DNA of 64,000 nt. Origin: Acanthochlamys bracteata. Taxonomy: Eukaryota; Streptophyta; Magnoliopsida; Pandanales; Velloziaceae. The notes beneath the pieces were generated by a model that was not told the origin of the DNA, made no database searches, and saw only the letters and a list, made by a program, of their open reading frames with translations. Position 1 is the stretch's first letter, and each line of letters begins with the position of its first letter. The translations under genes and the position numbers were made by a program. The stretch spans positions 806,001 through 870,000 of the forward strand of contig CM034127.1 of the NCBI GenBank assembly GCA_019914995.1, given 5' to 3'. Below are positions 38,201-50,319 of this stretch, piece by piece.

Positions 38201-41200
38201 GCCCCTTTTCTGCTGAAGTACTTGTCTCTGCCTTCTATTCAAAGGTGCTTCTTCACTATAATGGCCTTGTGAGTCCTCACCATCTAAGCGGGTATGCAAA
38301 TACGCTACAAGCCCAGGAGGAAGAACCCTTGAAAGCAAATCAAGAGCAGGCTGATAAGAATCTGCCCAAAGCGCAACAAGCTGCTGACTAACATCCCGAC
38401 GCTCACCAGCAGGAAGGAAAAAGGCATGCAGCAAATGCCGCAATAGAGCACCATCTCTTAAAGCAGCATCACGCATTGAATCTGCAGCAATTGCATCCTC
38501 CTCCGCAATAGTACGCATTATGACAGCTACCGTCTCTCTCACACTTACTGCAGGATGTCCGAATAGCGCAAATAAACGTCGTTTTAGCCCAGCAACTTGC
38601 CTTAGTAATTCAACAAAAGTAGTGTGTTGGGTTGTCTCGCCATGGGGATTGCAAAGCATAGCTTCAAGAACCTCCACAACAGACATTGACAACAAAGGTG
38701 ACACTGATGCAGGCCTCAACCTGTTCACAAGAATGGTAGTGTAACTCTGATTAGCAAAAAGCACAGACTTAGCATGCATATAAGTCGCATGTTGCTCTCC
38801 TTTTGAATCCATCAGAATATTAGTATTGCGAGGACCCCCACCAATAAGCATAGCAACAAGTTCAGCAGCCTCTGCTGCTATACCTTCAGATCCATTTCTC
38901 AAAAGGCCCATTATTCTCCCAACAGCAGCAGGAAATGACATTACATGGGAGGCAGCGTTTCTTGATGCTAATAGTCTGCGTAAACATGCAACGAATCCTG
39001 TCACTGTTGCAGCTGCTTTTGGTGATGGTGGTGGAGGCGGAGGAGCCTCTGGTGGCAAGTTCGGAGTAGCTGGAAGCATTGTGATCAAAGCCATTAAAAC
39101 TACTTCAGGCACTTCTATATTAGGAGGTACCCCTGTATAAGGCACACAGGCATTGAATTCCCTTATTCTACGCCATAGCTTTGCTCTGGAACCAGGAACT
39201 GATCCACCTTCAGCTACAGCATCTTTTGCAGTTGCAGCTAGGTGCTTTAGAAACATAGATGCAGTGTCGACATCAATAAGAGGGCGGTGTTGGCCAAGAT
39301 GATACTGTTGCAAGTGAAAATAGGCACTTCCACATGGAGGATCTATCAAATGACCAGGCATAGTCAACCTCGGTAATACTGGAACTGGACTCTGTCCCTG
39401 AATAGAATACCATTGAGAAAATAGTGTGATTGGTGTCCGTACCATATCATAAAAGCCAAAGCACATATACAAAAGAATACTGTGGTCAGTGCCAGTACAA
39501 GTATAGGGGATAAAGTACCTACTTCTATTTGCAAAACATCGCGAACAGCAGCCAGCAAACTATCCCGTGATGTACTTGCATAGACCTATCAATATAATTG
39601 TCAATAATGTCAAGAAGGGGAAATTTCGCAAAACACAGATATGTCAGATGGCAGGTGCTTTACGTGAATAGGACAGCCATCATTGAATTCAAAGGCAAAC
39701 ATCTGCGGCTCTTCCAAAAATCGAACAAGAGCAGATACTGCAGATAGAGGTCTAACAATAACAGCCTGCAGAACCACATTAAGAGATAACTAAGTAAATG
39801 ACATAAACTTCAGTTCAATGGAAGTACAGCATGCTAATAGAGTGAGTCAAAATCAAATGTGATTAAGATCTGGCATTTCAAAGAGTCTTTGCGCCTGGTG
39901 AGACTACAAACAAGGAAAGAATGCAGACTTGGAGGAGATATACACTAGTTCAAGTGGTTAAGCATATAGGACGGTTCATCCTACAAAACTATATTCCAAG
40001 TAGCACATTGGAACTCAGCCACGTCATACAATTTTGTAAGTTATGAGGCTAAAATTCTAAAACTTTTTATATACTTCTAGCAAACAATGAAATAACCGTA
40101 AGTACAAAGAGAGCATTGCAACCTCGTAGTTCTCTGGCCGCCTTTCAACAAGTGACACCTTTGTAAGAATTAATTGACGAGATACAGCATTACCCTTTTC
40201 CCCAAGCCCACCTTTTGGCCCAATCCCCAAGGTTAAGCTCTCCACATTAGCAGTTCCATGAGCAGCAGATCGCAGCCTTGCCACCAACCACCCTCCAACA
40301 GGTGTTTCCTCGGCCCCAACTGCCTCCTTCGCTGCAAATTAAGTAAACTATTGAAGAAATTAACCCCACAATTTGCACGTAACTGCAAATGAAATGCCAC
40401 AATAACAACAGGGTTTTATATAGCTATCTACATGTTTATGACTTTTTCTTCTCAAACTCTTCAAAAGCAAAGTGGTTAAGCAACAAGGTAAACAAGCAAT
40501 AACCTGAGAAGGTAAACCTGCAGGAATGTCCAATCATCGGAACTATGATTGATAATAAAAAAGTTGAGCATTTTATTGAATGAAGGGTTAATCTACGTGT
40601 ACTACAAGGTAATCATTTCCAGTCTTCTAAGCACCCTACAACTGCATTAGATTTTTATGGTAGAAACCTTTGGTTGGAGATTTGATGCCCTTCATATAAT
40701 ACTAATGGAAAAAAAGCTACTTCCTCAACCAACTTTTCAGACAATAATATCTATGCATATTTTCTTAACATATAGTTATATTAACATGCGAATAATCATC
40801 GAGATACAAGTGCCGACATAGTAATTCTGTCGATTATTGAGTAAATTTAATGTTTAAGTAAACAATGTGACATATATTGTATTTCCATATTCAGCTTGTA
40901 TTTTACATGTGCACTACCATGCAAATTCACTTATCACTTCTTTCTTTTGTTAGACTGAAGCCTACCATTTTGTGCATAAAGACTGCTTCGCCGGAAGTAT
41001 ATGACATAAATTATGCAAACCTACTGAAAACAATATCGTAGCATGAATTACCACCTCAGAGTAAGCATACCTCTTCGTGTCATATATTCTGTTGTTGTCA
41101 GTGATTGAGAACTGTCAACGGATAAAAGGATGCCAACAGTTGACTTTGCAGTTTTAGTCTGGCATGAAACTCAATAATCAGGTTCATGCCCAAAAAAAAA

Positions 41201-42452
41201 AAGTAGCCATAAAAAGAAAAGAACTGAAAGTGCAAATAACTTACCAAATATGATATAATTGCACTATTTGAGGCACCAGAAGTAGCCATAAAAGCCTTAC
41301 TTTTCCTTCCATAGAGGGGACACAGAACAAAACCTCCATGATCAGAAGTCCTCATTCCATATATGTCAGCCAAGAGCAAGATTGCTGGAGCATTCATATC
41401 CCTATACTCCAAGCACCAGCGTGGATCACCAGACCCTTCAAGAAGTTCCACACCGATACTTGTAACTTTCAGTTTCTGCGCATTATGGATATATACGCTC
41501 ATAAGGATATGTCAAAAATAAGATATTCTCGCTCTATAATCACAAAACACCGAGAAAAACAGAGAATAAAGCTTTTTGTAGAAGAACATATACTCACCCA
41601 AGAATGGAAGAATGAACTAGATAGACTGCTAAATCATGCAAAGAACATAATGGAACCAGCTATATTCACTACAATCATCAATGTTTAGTTTAAACCGCAC
41701 TCTTTCCACTGAACGAAAAGGCTTTAAATTTATGAAGATGAAGATCAAGGCAACTACTAAGAACAGAGCTCCCCCTCTATGAACAAAGGCAAGACTGGGA
41801 GAAGAAACGATTTTGTTTATACTTGGGTTATAGACAAAATAAGCCAAACTACTGCACTTAGCTCATTAACAAAAACATTGAAAAGTTCACATAGCGAAAA
41901 ACGCTCCGTAACTCATCAGACACGGTCCAATAAATTCAGCTAGTAGAAGAACCAGAGAGAATATCTTACATAAGGTATCCACTCGCCAGTCCGCCGCCTA
42001 AGGTGCAAGACGTTGAACTCGCCAACAGGACTGCCGGTAAGACTCTTCTCCAACCTTAGCCGATGGAGCTCAGTAAGAATACTCGCCCTTAATCTCGACG
42101 AGAACTTGATCGCCTTGAACTTCCCCTTCCCATCAGTTCTTACGCTGATCGTGAACTCTGTCGAATCGTCACGATTAAGAACCGGCGCAGCAGAATCGAA
42201 ATCTCCAGCGGCATCGTACGAATTCGTCACGGCAAGCGTGTTCGGGTCGAGCGTGATTATTCCCGAAGTCGATATACATAGAATTCTCTTGTACTTCCCT
42301 CGCCATGAATGCTTGATCACCATGTACCGAGCAAGGTACTCAGGTTCTTCCAGCGGTTGATTCGGTTGTGAAGATGAAGGCTGGTGTTGTGGGACCGGCG
42401 GGTGGTCGGAAGAAGAATGATTGGAGCTGACGTGGCGGCTAGCGAAGTCCAT
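26201..42452 (-). CDS. GRV2: DnaJ homolog GRV2 / KATAMARI2 (RME-8 type), complete 22-exon gene
   Basis: Exons (minus): 42452-41970, 41475-41245, 41158-41071, 40331-40123, 39765-39664, 39585-39523, 39397-37166, 36488-36126, 35612-35472, 34884-34492, 34404-33907, 33630-33407, 33323-32979, 32845-32551, 32113-31652, 31563-31218, 30813-30470, 30384-29935, 29357-29233, 28202-28079, 27285-27217, 26410-26201. All join in frame to about 2598 residues, close to Arabidopsis GRV2 (about 2550). The N-terminus is PH-like ([20 protein letters not shown]). Exon 8 has a GYF_2-type domain ([14 protein letters not shown]). Exon 11 ends with the J domain, with HPD at about 1579-1581. Four IWN repeats ([32 protein letters not shown]) lie near 940, 1420, 1890 and 2220. 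GRV2 works on endosomes in vacuolar trafficking and gravitropism. The start could instead be the in-frame ATG at 42551 (33 residues longer). Confidence 0.96.
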
Positions 42453-42751
42453 GTATGAAGAAGTAGGAGGGGGGATGGAGTCGAGAAGAGAAGGAAGGCG
42501 TCGGCGTGGAAGGAAAAAGGAGGAGAAGATGAGATCTATAGTGGAGCCCACCGGCGCCGGAGCGGCGGGGGTAGACTGCTGAGCACCCAGGTTTACGGCA
42601 ACGACGCGATCGTGTTGTCGTCGCCGTTGCCGGCGATCGGTTTGATTGTTATTGTTGCTGCTGTTGCTGTTGATAATAAAATAATTGGCGATGGAGAAGG
42701 GATCGAAGTTGAGCCGATGGAGAAGGCATCAAAGATTTGGTCCCGGAAATG

Positions 42752-42774
42752 GAGAGAGAGAGAGAGAGAGAGAG
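42752..42774. repeat. GRV2: GA/CT microsatellite in the GRV2 leader
   Basis: An uninterrupted run of about 11 GA units on the plus strand, hence CT on the GRV2 sense strand, about 300 bp upstream of the GRV2 start. Length polymorphism is likely. Confidence 0.9.
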
Positions 42775-44745
42775 CGGAGGTGCACGCGGCGGTGAAGGAG
42801 ATGGAAAGGAATAGGAGAGAGAATGGAGTTCGGGTTTGGTCTGTGTTGTGTCCGAGTTGGACAAGCACTTGATAGCTGGCTCTGGATTTACTAATCGGTT
42901 AACTGGACCCGGTCGGTTAGATTTGTTTAGGCGGCTTCTTCGTTTGTTGATTAACTCTTTCACCGATTCGTAAATACTTAGGAACGTTTGGCTTAGTTGA
43001 TTAAATATTTTATATTTTAAAAATTTATTTTATATTTTTAAATAAATTTTATGTATTATATAATATTTAAAATCATATCTAAAAAAGGGAAAAAATATAC
43101 TTAGTGAATGTTTGAAAGAACTTATTATCTTTTTTTTTAATTTTTTAATAAAATTTTTAGAATATTTTTTAATTTGAAAAATATAGAAAAATTAATATGA
43201 TGAGATCTTATCATTAATTATTCTTTTATGTAAAAAAAATAAAATTTATTAAAAAATTCTTAAAATAATTTTTTTTAAAAAAATCTTTTTAAATAAGCAC
43301 TTCTAAATATCTTTTACGCTCTTAAGTATATTTCACAACATTTTGGACTCTGAATCAAACTCAGAAAGGGGGAAAAATATTGCATGCATGCTTGTAGTTG
43401 TAGATATTCACTACATAAGTTTCCTAATATCTTTTAATAGACCAAACAAAAGACACTAAACAAGCAAGATAATGCGGAGCCAAGGAAGCCATCACCATAT
43501 CCTCAACTGAGCATTTAAGAACTGTGTTTCAAATGCAGTGCATTTGGCGAAAATAGTTATAAATTTTCTTTAAAAATAGATTTAAAATAGAGTTTAATTT
43601 TTATTTTATTTTTCAATTATCTTTTGAAGCGTGATGAAATTGAAGTTCATTTAAGAAATTAGAAATCAACGCAGAATTTTAGAATTTTGCTATAATAAAT
43701 TGAAAGTATAATTTTCAATTCAGTATATATTTTAAATATATAAACTGCTTTCGAACTCTAATTCTAGCAAATAAATTTAAATTTTTGAATATTTAAAACA
43801 TGCTCTAGGATAATCATATTATATTTTTTTTGCCTGAATAAATACAAGGTAAAAGAAACGCAACCTCTCTCAAGTACTGAAGGCAAAAGCTCAGGTTTCT
43901 TAGGCGTTCAATATGCAGAAACTCCATGAAGATGCTGGCATAAAACATGCAGGTGGTGAACGACTCGACATTGAGAAAGCAAGAAATTGTGCAATCAAAG
44001 AGCTATTAGTCAGATTTTACTAATCACAAATATAGTTTATCAAGACAACCGGGTGTAACTTAACTTAGCAACTGATAACCAAAGGCAAAACAGCAATCTG
44101 CATGTTAGTGAACTAGGCAATGGAACGCATAGAAAGCAGTGTTGTAGCTTAAGGGGGGCACTCTTTCATACATTGATAAACACACAGATGCAGTTTTTCT
44201 AAGGAGAAATGGAGGAAATTATGAAATTCTATCAAGCAAATTTAGACACCTACTCTACTCTTACTTGCATTATTCTTATATAAAGCTTTACCTTAAACAA
44301 TGGATTTGAGAATATGGAGAAATTAATCAATCCATATGCAAAGATTACAACTTTGGTCTAGATTCAATAGGACGACGAGCAATGAGTTCAAGTCATTGAG
44401 CAAATCACAACCAAGATATAAATCTAACTTAATATATTCGCAAACCTAGTGTTGAAAACAAAAATCACATATGCAAGATGTACAGATGGAGTTAGAAAGG
44501 CAAATTCTCCGGTTATATAGAGGACTAATAACTTTCACCATTGCATTAGGCTGATTCGAAATTCTTTTGAAACCATTTTTTCACTCAATACCTAAAATTT
44601 AAACACACGCACACACCAAGAGAAGATAGCAATCCGATAACAGCTACCAAATAAAAGCACAGTAATTAATACTTAGAAACAATATATTCTTGCGAACACT
44701 CCACGAGCAGAAAGGATTCAGTAAATTAGAAACAATTATGAAACA

Positions 44746-45015
44746 ATGAAAACAGAAAATGGATACGGTAGGAGTTTGGGAACCGCTCGCTTCGATGGAC
44801 AATTTGTTCTGGTGGAGATTGACGAAGAGATTACCGATAGAATGGTTCCTGAAACGATTGATGGAAATTCGTTGGTTCTTTTACTAAATTTAATTCGAGA
44901 GATCTTTTCAGATGATGAAGAAGAAGAGAGAAACCGATTTGCGAAGACAGAAGACGAAACCAGAAGTCAAAATATTGAATTATACAAGAAGTCTAATTCA
45001 GAAAATTCAAAATAA
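44746..45015 (+). other. Doubtful 89-codon open frame
   Basis: An ATG-started frame with an acidic middle (SDDEEEERN) and no recognisable domain. The region is T/C-rich on the opposite strand, so it may equally be the leader of an unidentified minus-strand transcript. I would not call it a gene without RNA evidence. Confidence 0.15.
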
Positions 45016-45990
45016 TTTATGAATCCAATTTGTAAAAACAACTTATTTAAAGAATATTTCTTATTAATAATCATGAATCGTTATTGTGATTAACGTGGTT
45101 ATAAGTTGAACTTTAATTTCAAACAATCATTTTTATTTTGAACATACTCATCAAGTCATCAAATTAAAATACTATTGAGTTCCAATCCAATCAACATCAG
45201 TTATCTATAAACAAATATTACTTAAATAATAACACTAGTAATAATAACAACTATGCACGCAATGAGAGAAGCCAATGAAGATGAAGAAGAACAAGAAAAA
45301 TGAATTGAAAGAAAACAAGAGGCATCATGATCATCTCTGTAGTATGCAATAAATTCTTTCGAAGTCCCCAAAAGCCATTTATATTTCACACAGTAGTTTC
45401 CAAGAACTCCTGTATACGGCTACTACTGCTACTCATCAGCATTCAATCCTCACTCAACCACCAACAGCTTGCAGTAAATTCAATTCAATTCCAAAGCCCC
45501 CCCAAAAACCTATCAGACATAGCACTGTTCTCTTTTTCTCCTTCACTTGCATTCATTCATTTCAACGGAAGAAGAAGAAGAAGCAAACAGCAATACATGA
45601 AGAAACACTGAAGATTTAATTAATTGTCACAGGATACAGAAAAAAGCAAAGGAAGTCAATTCCCGAACCAAAAAACCAAAAGCATCTGGTGCGCTCTTGA
45701 CTCCCCTGCAATGCCTAACACTACTAGTACTACTGCTACTTTGACTACTTTTTAATAAAAGTTCATTAGACCTCCGAACCCCTCCCTAATCATGTCCTAC
45801 TTTATTTTCAAACACTAGCCAAAATACAATACGAATACCCGAAACGCCCTCATAATATTAGTACATATTCCTCAAAATGAACAAAATACTCTTGCCATTC
45901 AAGGGTATTTTAGTCATTTTGTGGTGCTTGAGTTTCTTAAGGAAGAGAGCATACAGCATTTTGGCAATTCTGTTAAGCACCATTCGTTGA

Positions 45991-48900
45991 TCACCGATCA
46001 ATAGTGAGCTGCTGTTGCTGCTCGGCAGCAGAATCAGTTCCATCAGTACCACCATGGATGTTTCCATTTAACGCAGAAGTTATATGGTGAACGGCATTGC
46101 TTATCTGACTGTTAATGGATGCCACACTAGAAAGATTTAGCTTTGCAGAGGGGACGGCGCTAGTCAGCACTTGAAGACCTATCGTCATTAGGCATCCAGC
46201 AGTTTCAGCAGCAGTAGCAGGAGCATTGTCGCCGTTGTTACCGTGATCATTTAGAGCTGCTGCTGTTGGAGAAATGAAGAAGCCGACAGGTAAAAGAGGG
46301 ATGTAAGAAGGGTCCTCTCCCGATATCGCCACCTGGACAGAGTCTACATCGACAGTTGCGTAAACAATGAGGCTACCGCCGGCAGGGTGTGTGCTGCTCT
46401 CTTGAATAAGGAGCTCTACGTTCTGAGAAGAGTTGCTTGATGCCTGTTTTCATAATCACCATATGTCAATGCATGCACACCATGACACCAATGCCTTAAC
46501 AGTCAAAAACTGATCAAACTCCAATGGGAATCGTTACAACTGAAGGTGAAAGTTTAGGAGGAGAAAATTTTCAATTCATGAATGATCCTAAAAAGTAAAC
46601 TACAATCAAAGGGAATCTAATTATCTGATATTAAGATTTGGAATAAGAGTATTAAATTATTAATTCAATTCATTCATAATACGAATTAAAGAATGAGCAA
46701 ATACGGAATGATTCAGAAAATACATATGGATCATTTTATTTTTTGAGGGAATGCTAAATATGTAAAGCAATACTCACATTAATGCGAAAAAGGGAAACAC
46801 AGTTCCTGGGATGCGATCCATTCGCAATATGAGCAATCTCGTGCAGTGAGTTCCCATTGCTTAGAACATCGATCTACATAACATAAAGAGTCATGCGATT
46901 ATTTTCATATATAGACATAGAAATGAAAAGGATGGTGAAGTTATAGATACCTGTGGCCTTTTTTGTTCATCTGTTAGGAGATTGAACACTTCGTCGTGAG
47001 AGAAAGGTAGCCATGTTGTTGAAACAGCGGTGAGAATCAATCCATTTGGTTGGCCTGGCTCTGTGTTCTTCCTGTGCGCTACCCTGACAGTTTCTTCAGC
47101 TGATTCAGACAGCGCCGTCCACGATTGCTGCATTGAGTAGCTAACATTTGCACAGAACGTCTTCACCATCCGTTGCGAAAGCTTCATCATGTTAGTTCTT
47201 GCTTCCGGCGAGGGAATGACTGCAACATAAACATACGCTTAACTTAATAACTCTGTACATATAATCGCATTCTTTGGGTCGTAATATTGAAATTAACCAA
47301 CAACGGCTCCGGAAGCTGAAAATTAGAAACCAATACATCAATAAGCAGAAATCTAAGTGGAGATCTAACACGTACCCCCAAGGTCGGAAATGTTTCTTGA
47401 CATGAGACTGGCAAGGCGTTCGCATTGCCTTTGCAAGACAGCAAGCCAACGTGTGGCTCCGAAGGCGAATCCAGTGTTCACAAATTGTTCGAATATTTGA
47501 TGCACAGGTTTGTCTTCGGCCAATTCAGCATGCTCAATCCATACCACCTGAATATAATACACGCACAGTTTAGTCATGAGTTTTTCTTATTTAAAAGTTG
47601 CATTTCATAAGGTGGGAATGAAATTGTTACCCTTGAATAACCATTGGGTTGGTCTTGAATCAAACACCCAGATGGTCGTCTCCGATACCGATTAGATAAG
47701 GGCAACTGAAGTCCATCATGGATGGCATCTATCGGAAAATCAACAATTACCCATGTCCCTTGCTCTTGATTGATCTGCTGGCAATATCGGAGAAAATGTG
47801 TCTCGCGAGTTGGCACTAATGGTGACAGCACTTGTAGCTCTGCATACATCTGCATGCCAAGAAAGATTCATGTAGTTAATTAATAAGAACACATTCAACA
47901 ATGTCCAAGAATGAAAGAAGAATCAAGTACCAGGTGAAGGGAACCATTGCCATGGCCGGATAGTACTCCAGGGCTCACAATCTGAAGTGTTTTTGTTTTC
48001 GATACAATCGACGGAAACAAATCCATCCACTTGTTCTGCAACAAAAATCTTCAGATAAAGCTTCTTGCTCAATGAAGACATAAACTAAAAAACAAATAGA
48101 TTAAAATCAATTGAAGTCTTAATTACGGCATCAAGGAAGGCATCAACAAGAGTGATGCTATTCATGATGACAAACTCAGTGTGCCTAGTTCCTTCAACCC
48201 TGAACTGATCATTTTGATCTCCATGATGCTTCAACTCAACAGGCCAAGTGAAATTTCTCTCATATTCCTCGATGTCAAGAACTTCTCCGGCAAATCTACT
48301 GGACCGGACCCATAATGGTTCTCTGGCATTGCACATCTTGACTAGATGACCAACTGCCGCTACCGCGAGATCGAGTGCCAATGCCTTTTCATGGTCAGAG
48401 AGAATAATGCCGCCGTAGGTACCATCGATGACTGAAGTAGAAAATGGCGGCGGAGGCGGTTGTGGTATGGTGTCGCTGTCGGAGGTTTGTCCACCGGGGA
48501 TTATATCAGTAGCAGTGCAACTGGTTAGTATTGGCTCAGTAAAGTTTCTCGCGTAGACGCCCATCTCAAGATCTAGAGAAGGTATCAAGACCGGCTGCGG
48601 CGGTGCCGGTCCGATTGGTTGCAATGTTGCACGCTCCCGCTGTTGTCCATATCTTGAAGCAATGCAGGACAGTCGTTGCAGCTAAAGCACATGATCAAAC
48701 ATTATTTCACAACACAATCATGCACATTATACTGAAAACTTTCAACAAAGATTAACTATGAAGTGGTTCTAATTCCATGTAAACAAATAGAGCATGAGGT
48801 TTTTGAACACGTATACGAGCCACTGTGATTCTGTAAAGAACTAGGGTTTGTAATAATTGTAATAGTACTACCAATACTGGCAAAGATTGCCGGCCGGTAG

Positions 48901-50038
48901 CCGGCGTGGTGGTTGAAAAGAACTTTACCTCTTCTTTGAGCCGGGCGTTATCAAGACGCAGATGCTGCTCCTCAAGCGACATTTCACCCAGAACAGCAGC
49001 ACCTCCGCAACTCGGACAGATCACATTCCGTATCGCCGCCTGCAACCGATAGTTCTCCGTTTTCAAGGTCTGGTTCTCCGCTCTCAAAACAACATTGTCC
49101 GCCCTGTCCTGCTGCGCCTGTCCTCCACCATCAAACAAGCAATTAAACAAAGAAACCAGAAAAAGACAACAAAAACGTGTGTATATCAAAAGCTATAGCA
49201 AGAAAAAACAAAAGAAACAAAATGTTCTTTTCTTGTTCTTGTTTGTTGTTCGTTTCTATTATTACCTTCATCTGTGTGCGGCGGTTTTGGAACCAGAACT
49301 TGACCTGGCGCGGTTTCAGGCCAAGTTCTTGGCTGAGTTTTAGTCTTTGCTTGTCGTCAGGGTGCGGACATTCCTTAAACAGCCTGCAACAACAAATTAA
49401 CATGCACAAATTATTTTCTCAAAACCAATGGTTTTCCATTTGACATGTATATAGAAAATTTTGTCATACTTACGCTTCCATCTCTTGGATCTGATGAGCA
49501 GTGTGTCGGTGATACCGTTTCTTCTTCGCAGGCGGTTGATCTCCTGCAGCCGCTGTATTCGTCTGCTTTCGTTGGTTTTGGAGTGGCTGGTTAACTTGTT
49601 CTTCGCCGCAACTGAGACCATCTAAGTTTCCACTTCCTGATCCACTCTCCATTTCGTCATCTAATAGTTTCCTTCCCATCATTAATCCTCCTCCCATCAT
49701 CCCCATCATCCCTGTTTCTTCTTTCTGCAGCAAAAAAAAGGTAACAAAGTTCGGTTCTTGAGAAGAAAACATTTCCGACGGGAAGACCAAAAGCCTTAAC
49801 AGTCTGTGAAAAAACTTTTCATATACCACAGAAAATATATAGATGTAGGAAAGACCGTTTCATCTGCTACGTATAGCTAACTTCAATATAACTTATGTTT
49901 TGTCCTTATTGAACTCACCGGAACGATAGTAGGAAACTGAACTGGGTGGAAAGTAGGCATTCCGGCCATGAAACTCATCCCTCCGGCATTATGGATCGAC
50001 GAAAAGAACGGATCAGGACCTACCATTTCCTGAAACAT
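45991..50038 (-). CDS. HDG5: HD-ZIP class IV homeodomain transcription factor, HDG5/ROC3-like
   Basis: Eleven exons (minus): 50038-49919, 49724-49474, 49383-49266, 49117-48929, 48681-48127, 48035-47931, 47849-47631, 47547-47376, 47219-46951, 46873-46778, 46443-45991, giving 848 residues (Arabidopsis HDG5 is about 820). An in-frame stop lies just upstream of the ATG, so the start is secure. The homeodomain is at about 107-163 ([16 protein letters not shown] ... [13 protein letters not shown]). It is followed by the class IV leucine zipper-loop-zipper at 164-226 with CPSCGG at 197-202. The START domain begins near 322 ([12 protein letters not shown]) and runs to about 560. It contains [14 protein letters not shown] and [15 protein letters not shown]. 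The C-terminal SAD region ends with [13 protein letters not shown]. The [11 protein letters not shown]-terminus points to HDG5 rather than ATML1/PDF2. Expected role: epidermal (L1-layer) differentiation. Confidence 0.95.
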
Positions 50039-50272
50039 CTTCGTTTTTCTTCTCTAAAGTTAGCTAAACTATATATTTCGCTCACTTCTTCTTCCGTCAA
50101 TCTTGCAGACCAACAACAACACCCATATAACAACAACACTACAAGGTAAAGAAACAGAAGAGTCTCTCTCTCTTCTGTTTCTCTCTGTTGTTGCTGTTTT
50201 TGTTTTGTTGAGCTTATATGTGAGAGTTGATAACAATTCAACAATTTGTACTTTTTCTCCTTTCAACGGAGC

Positions 50273-50319
50273 AATTACTGCGGTAATTACTGCGGTCACG
50301 CGTTCCTGTGGTAAATGCA
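50273..50319. promoter_or_regulatory. HDG5: Tandem GT2-type repeat and L1 box upstream of the HDG5-like gene
   Basis: A perfect tandem 12-bp duplication (aattactgcggt twice, 50273-50296) creates GCGGTAATTAC at 50280-50290, which fits the GT2-box core. An L1 box, TAAATGCA, lies at 50312-50319, about 275 bp upstream of the start codon. L1 boxes are the binding sites of HD-ZIP IV proteins and mark epidermis-expressed genes. Function here is inferred from motif and position. Confidence 0.55.

Larger units (their letters stand above)
42553..45990. other. GRV2 5' UTR/promoter and intergenic region to HDG5-like 3' UTR
   Basis: Sequence up to about 42880 is C/T-rich on the minus strand and is probably the GRV2 leader. 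An AT-rich MITE-like stretch lies at about 43090-43315. From 43350 to 44740 I see nothing coding. The HDG5-like 3' UTR probably occupies about 45600-45990. Confidence 0.5.

Noticed and set aside
37600-39140. Several plus-strand frames of 70-104 codons
   Set aside because: All are antisense to the single 2.2-kb exon 7 of GRV2, which is intact.
39940-40010. tRNA/SINE-like A box (tagttcaagtgg) and B box (ggttcatcc) in a GRV2 intron
   Set aside because: The two boxes are only about 20 bp apart, too close for a tRNA promoter, and no cloverleaf forms.
42612-42963. Frames on both strands around the GA microsatellite
   Set aside because: They consist of the microsatellite and C/T-rich leader; no similarity to any known N-terminus.
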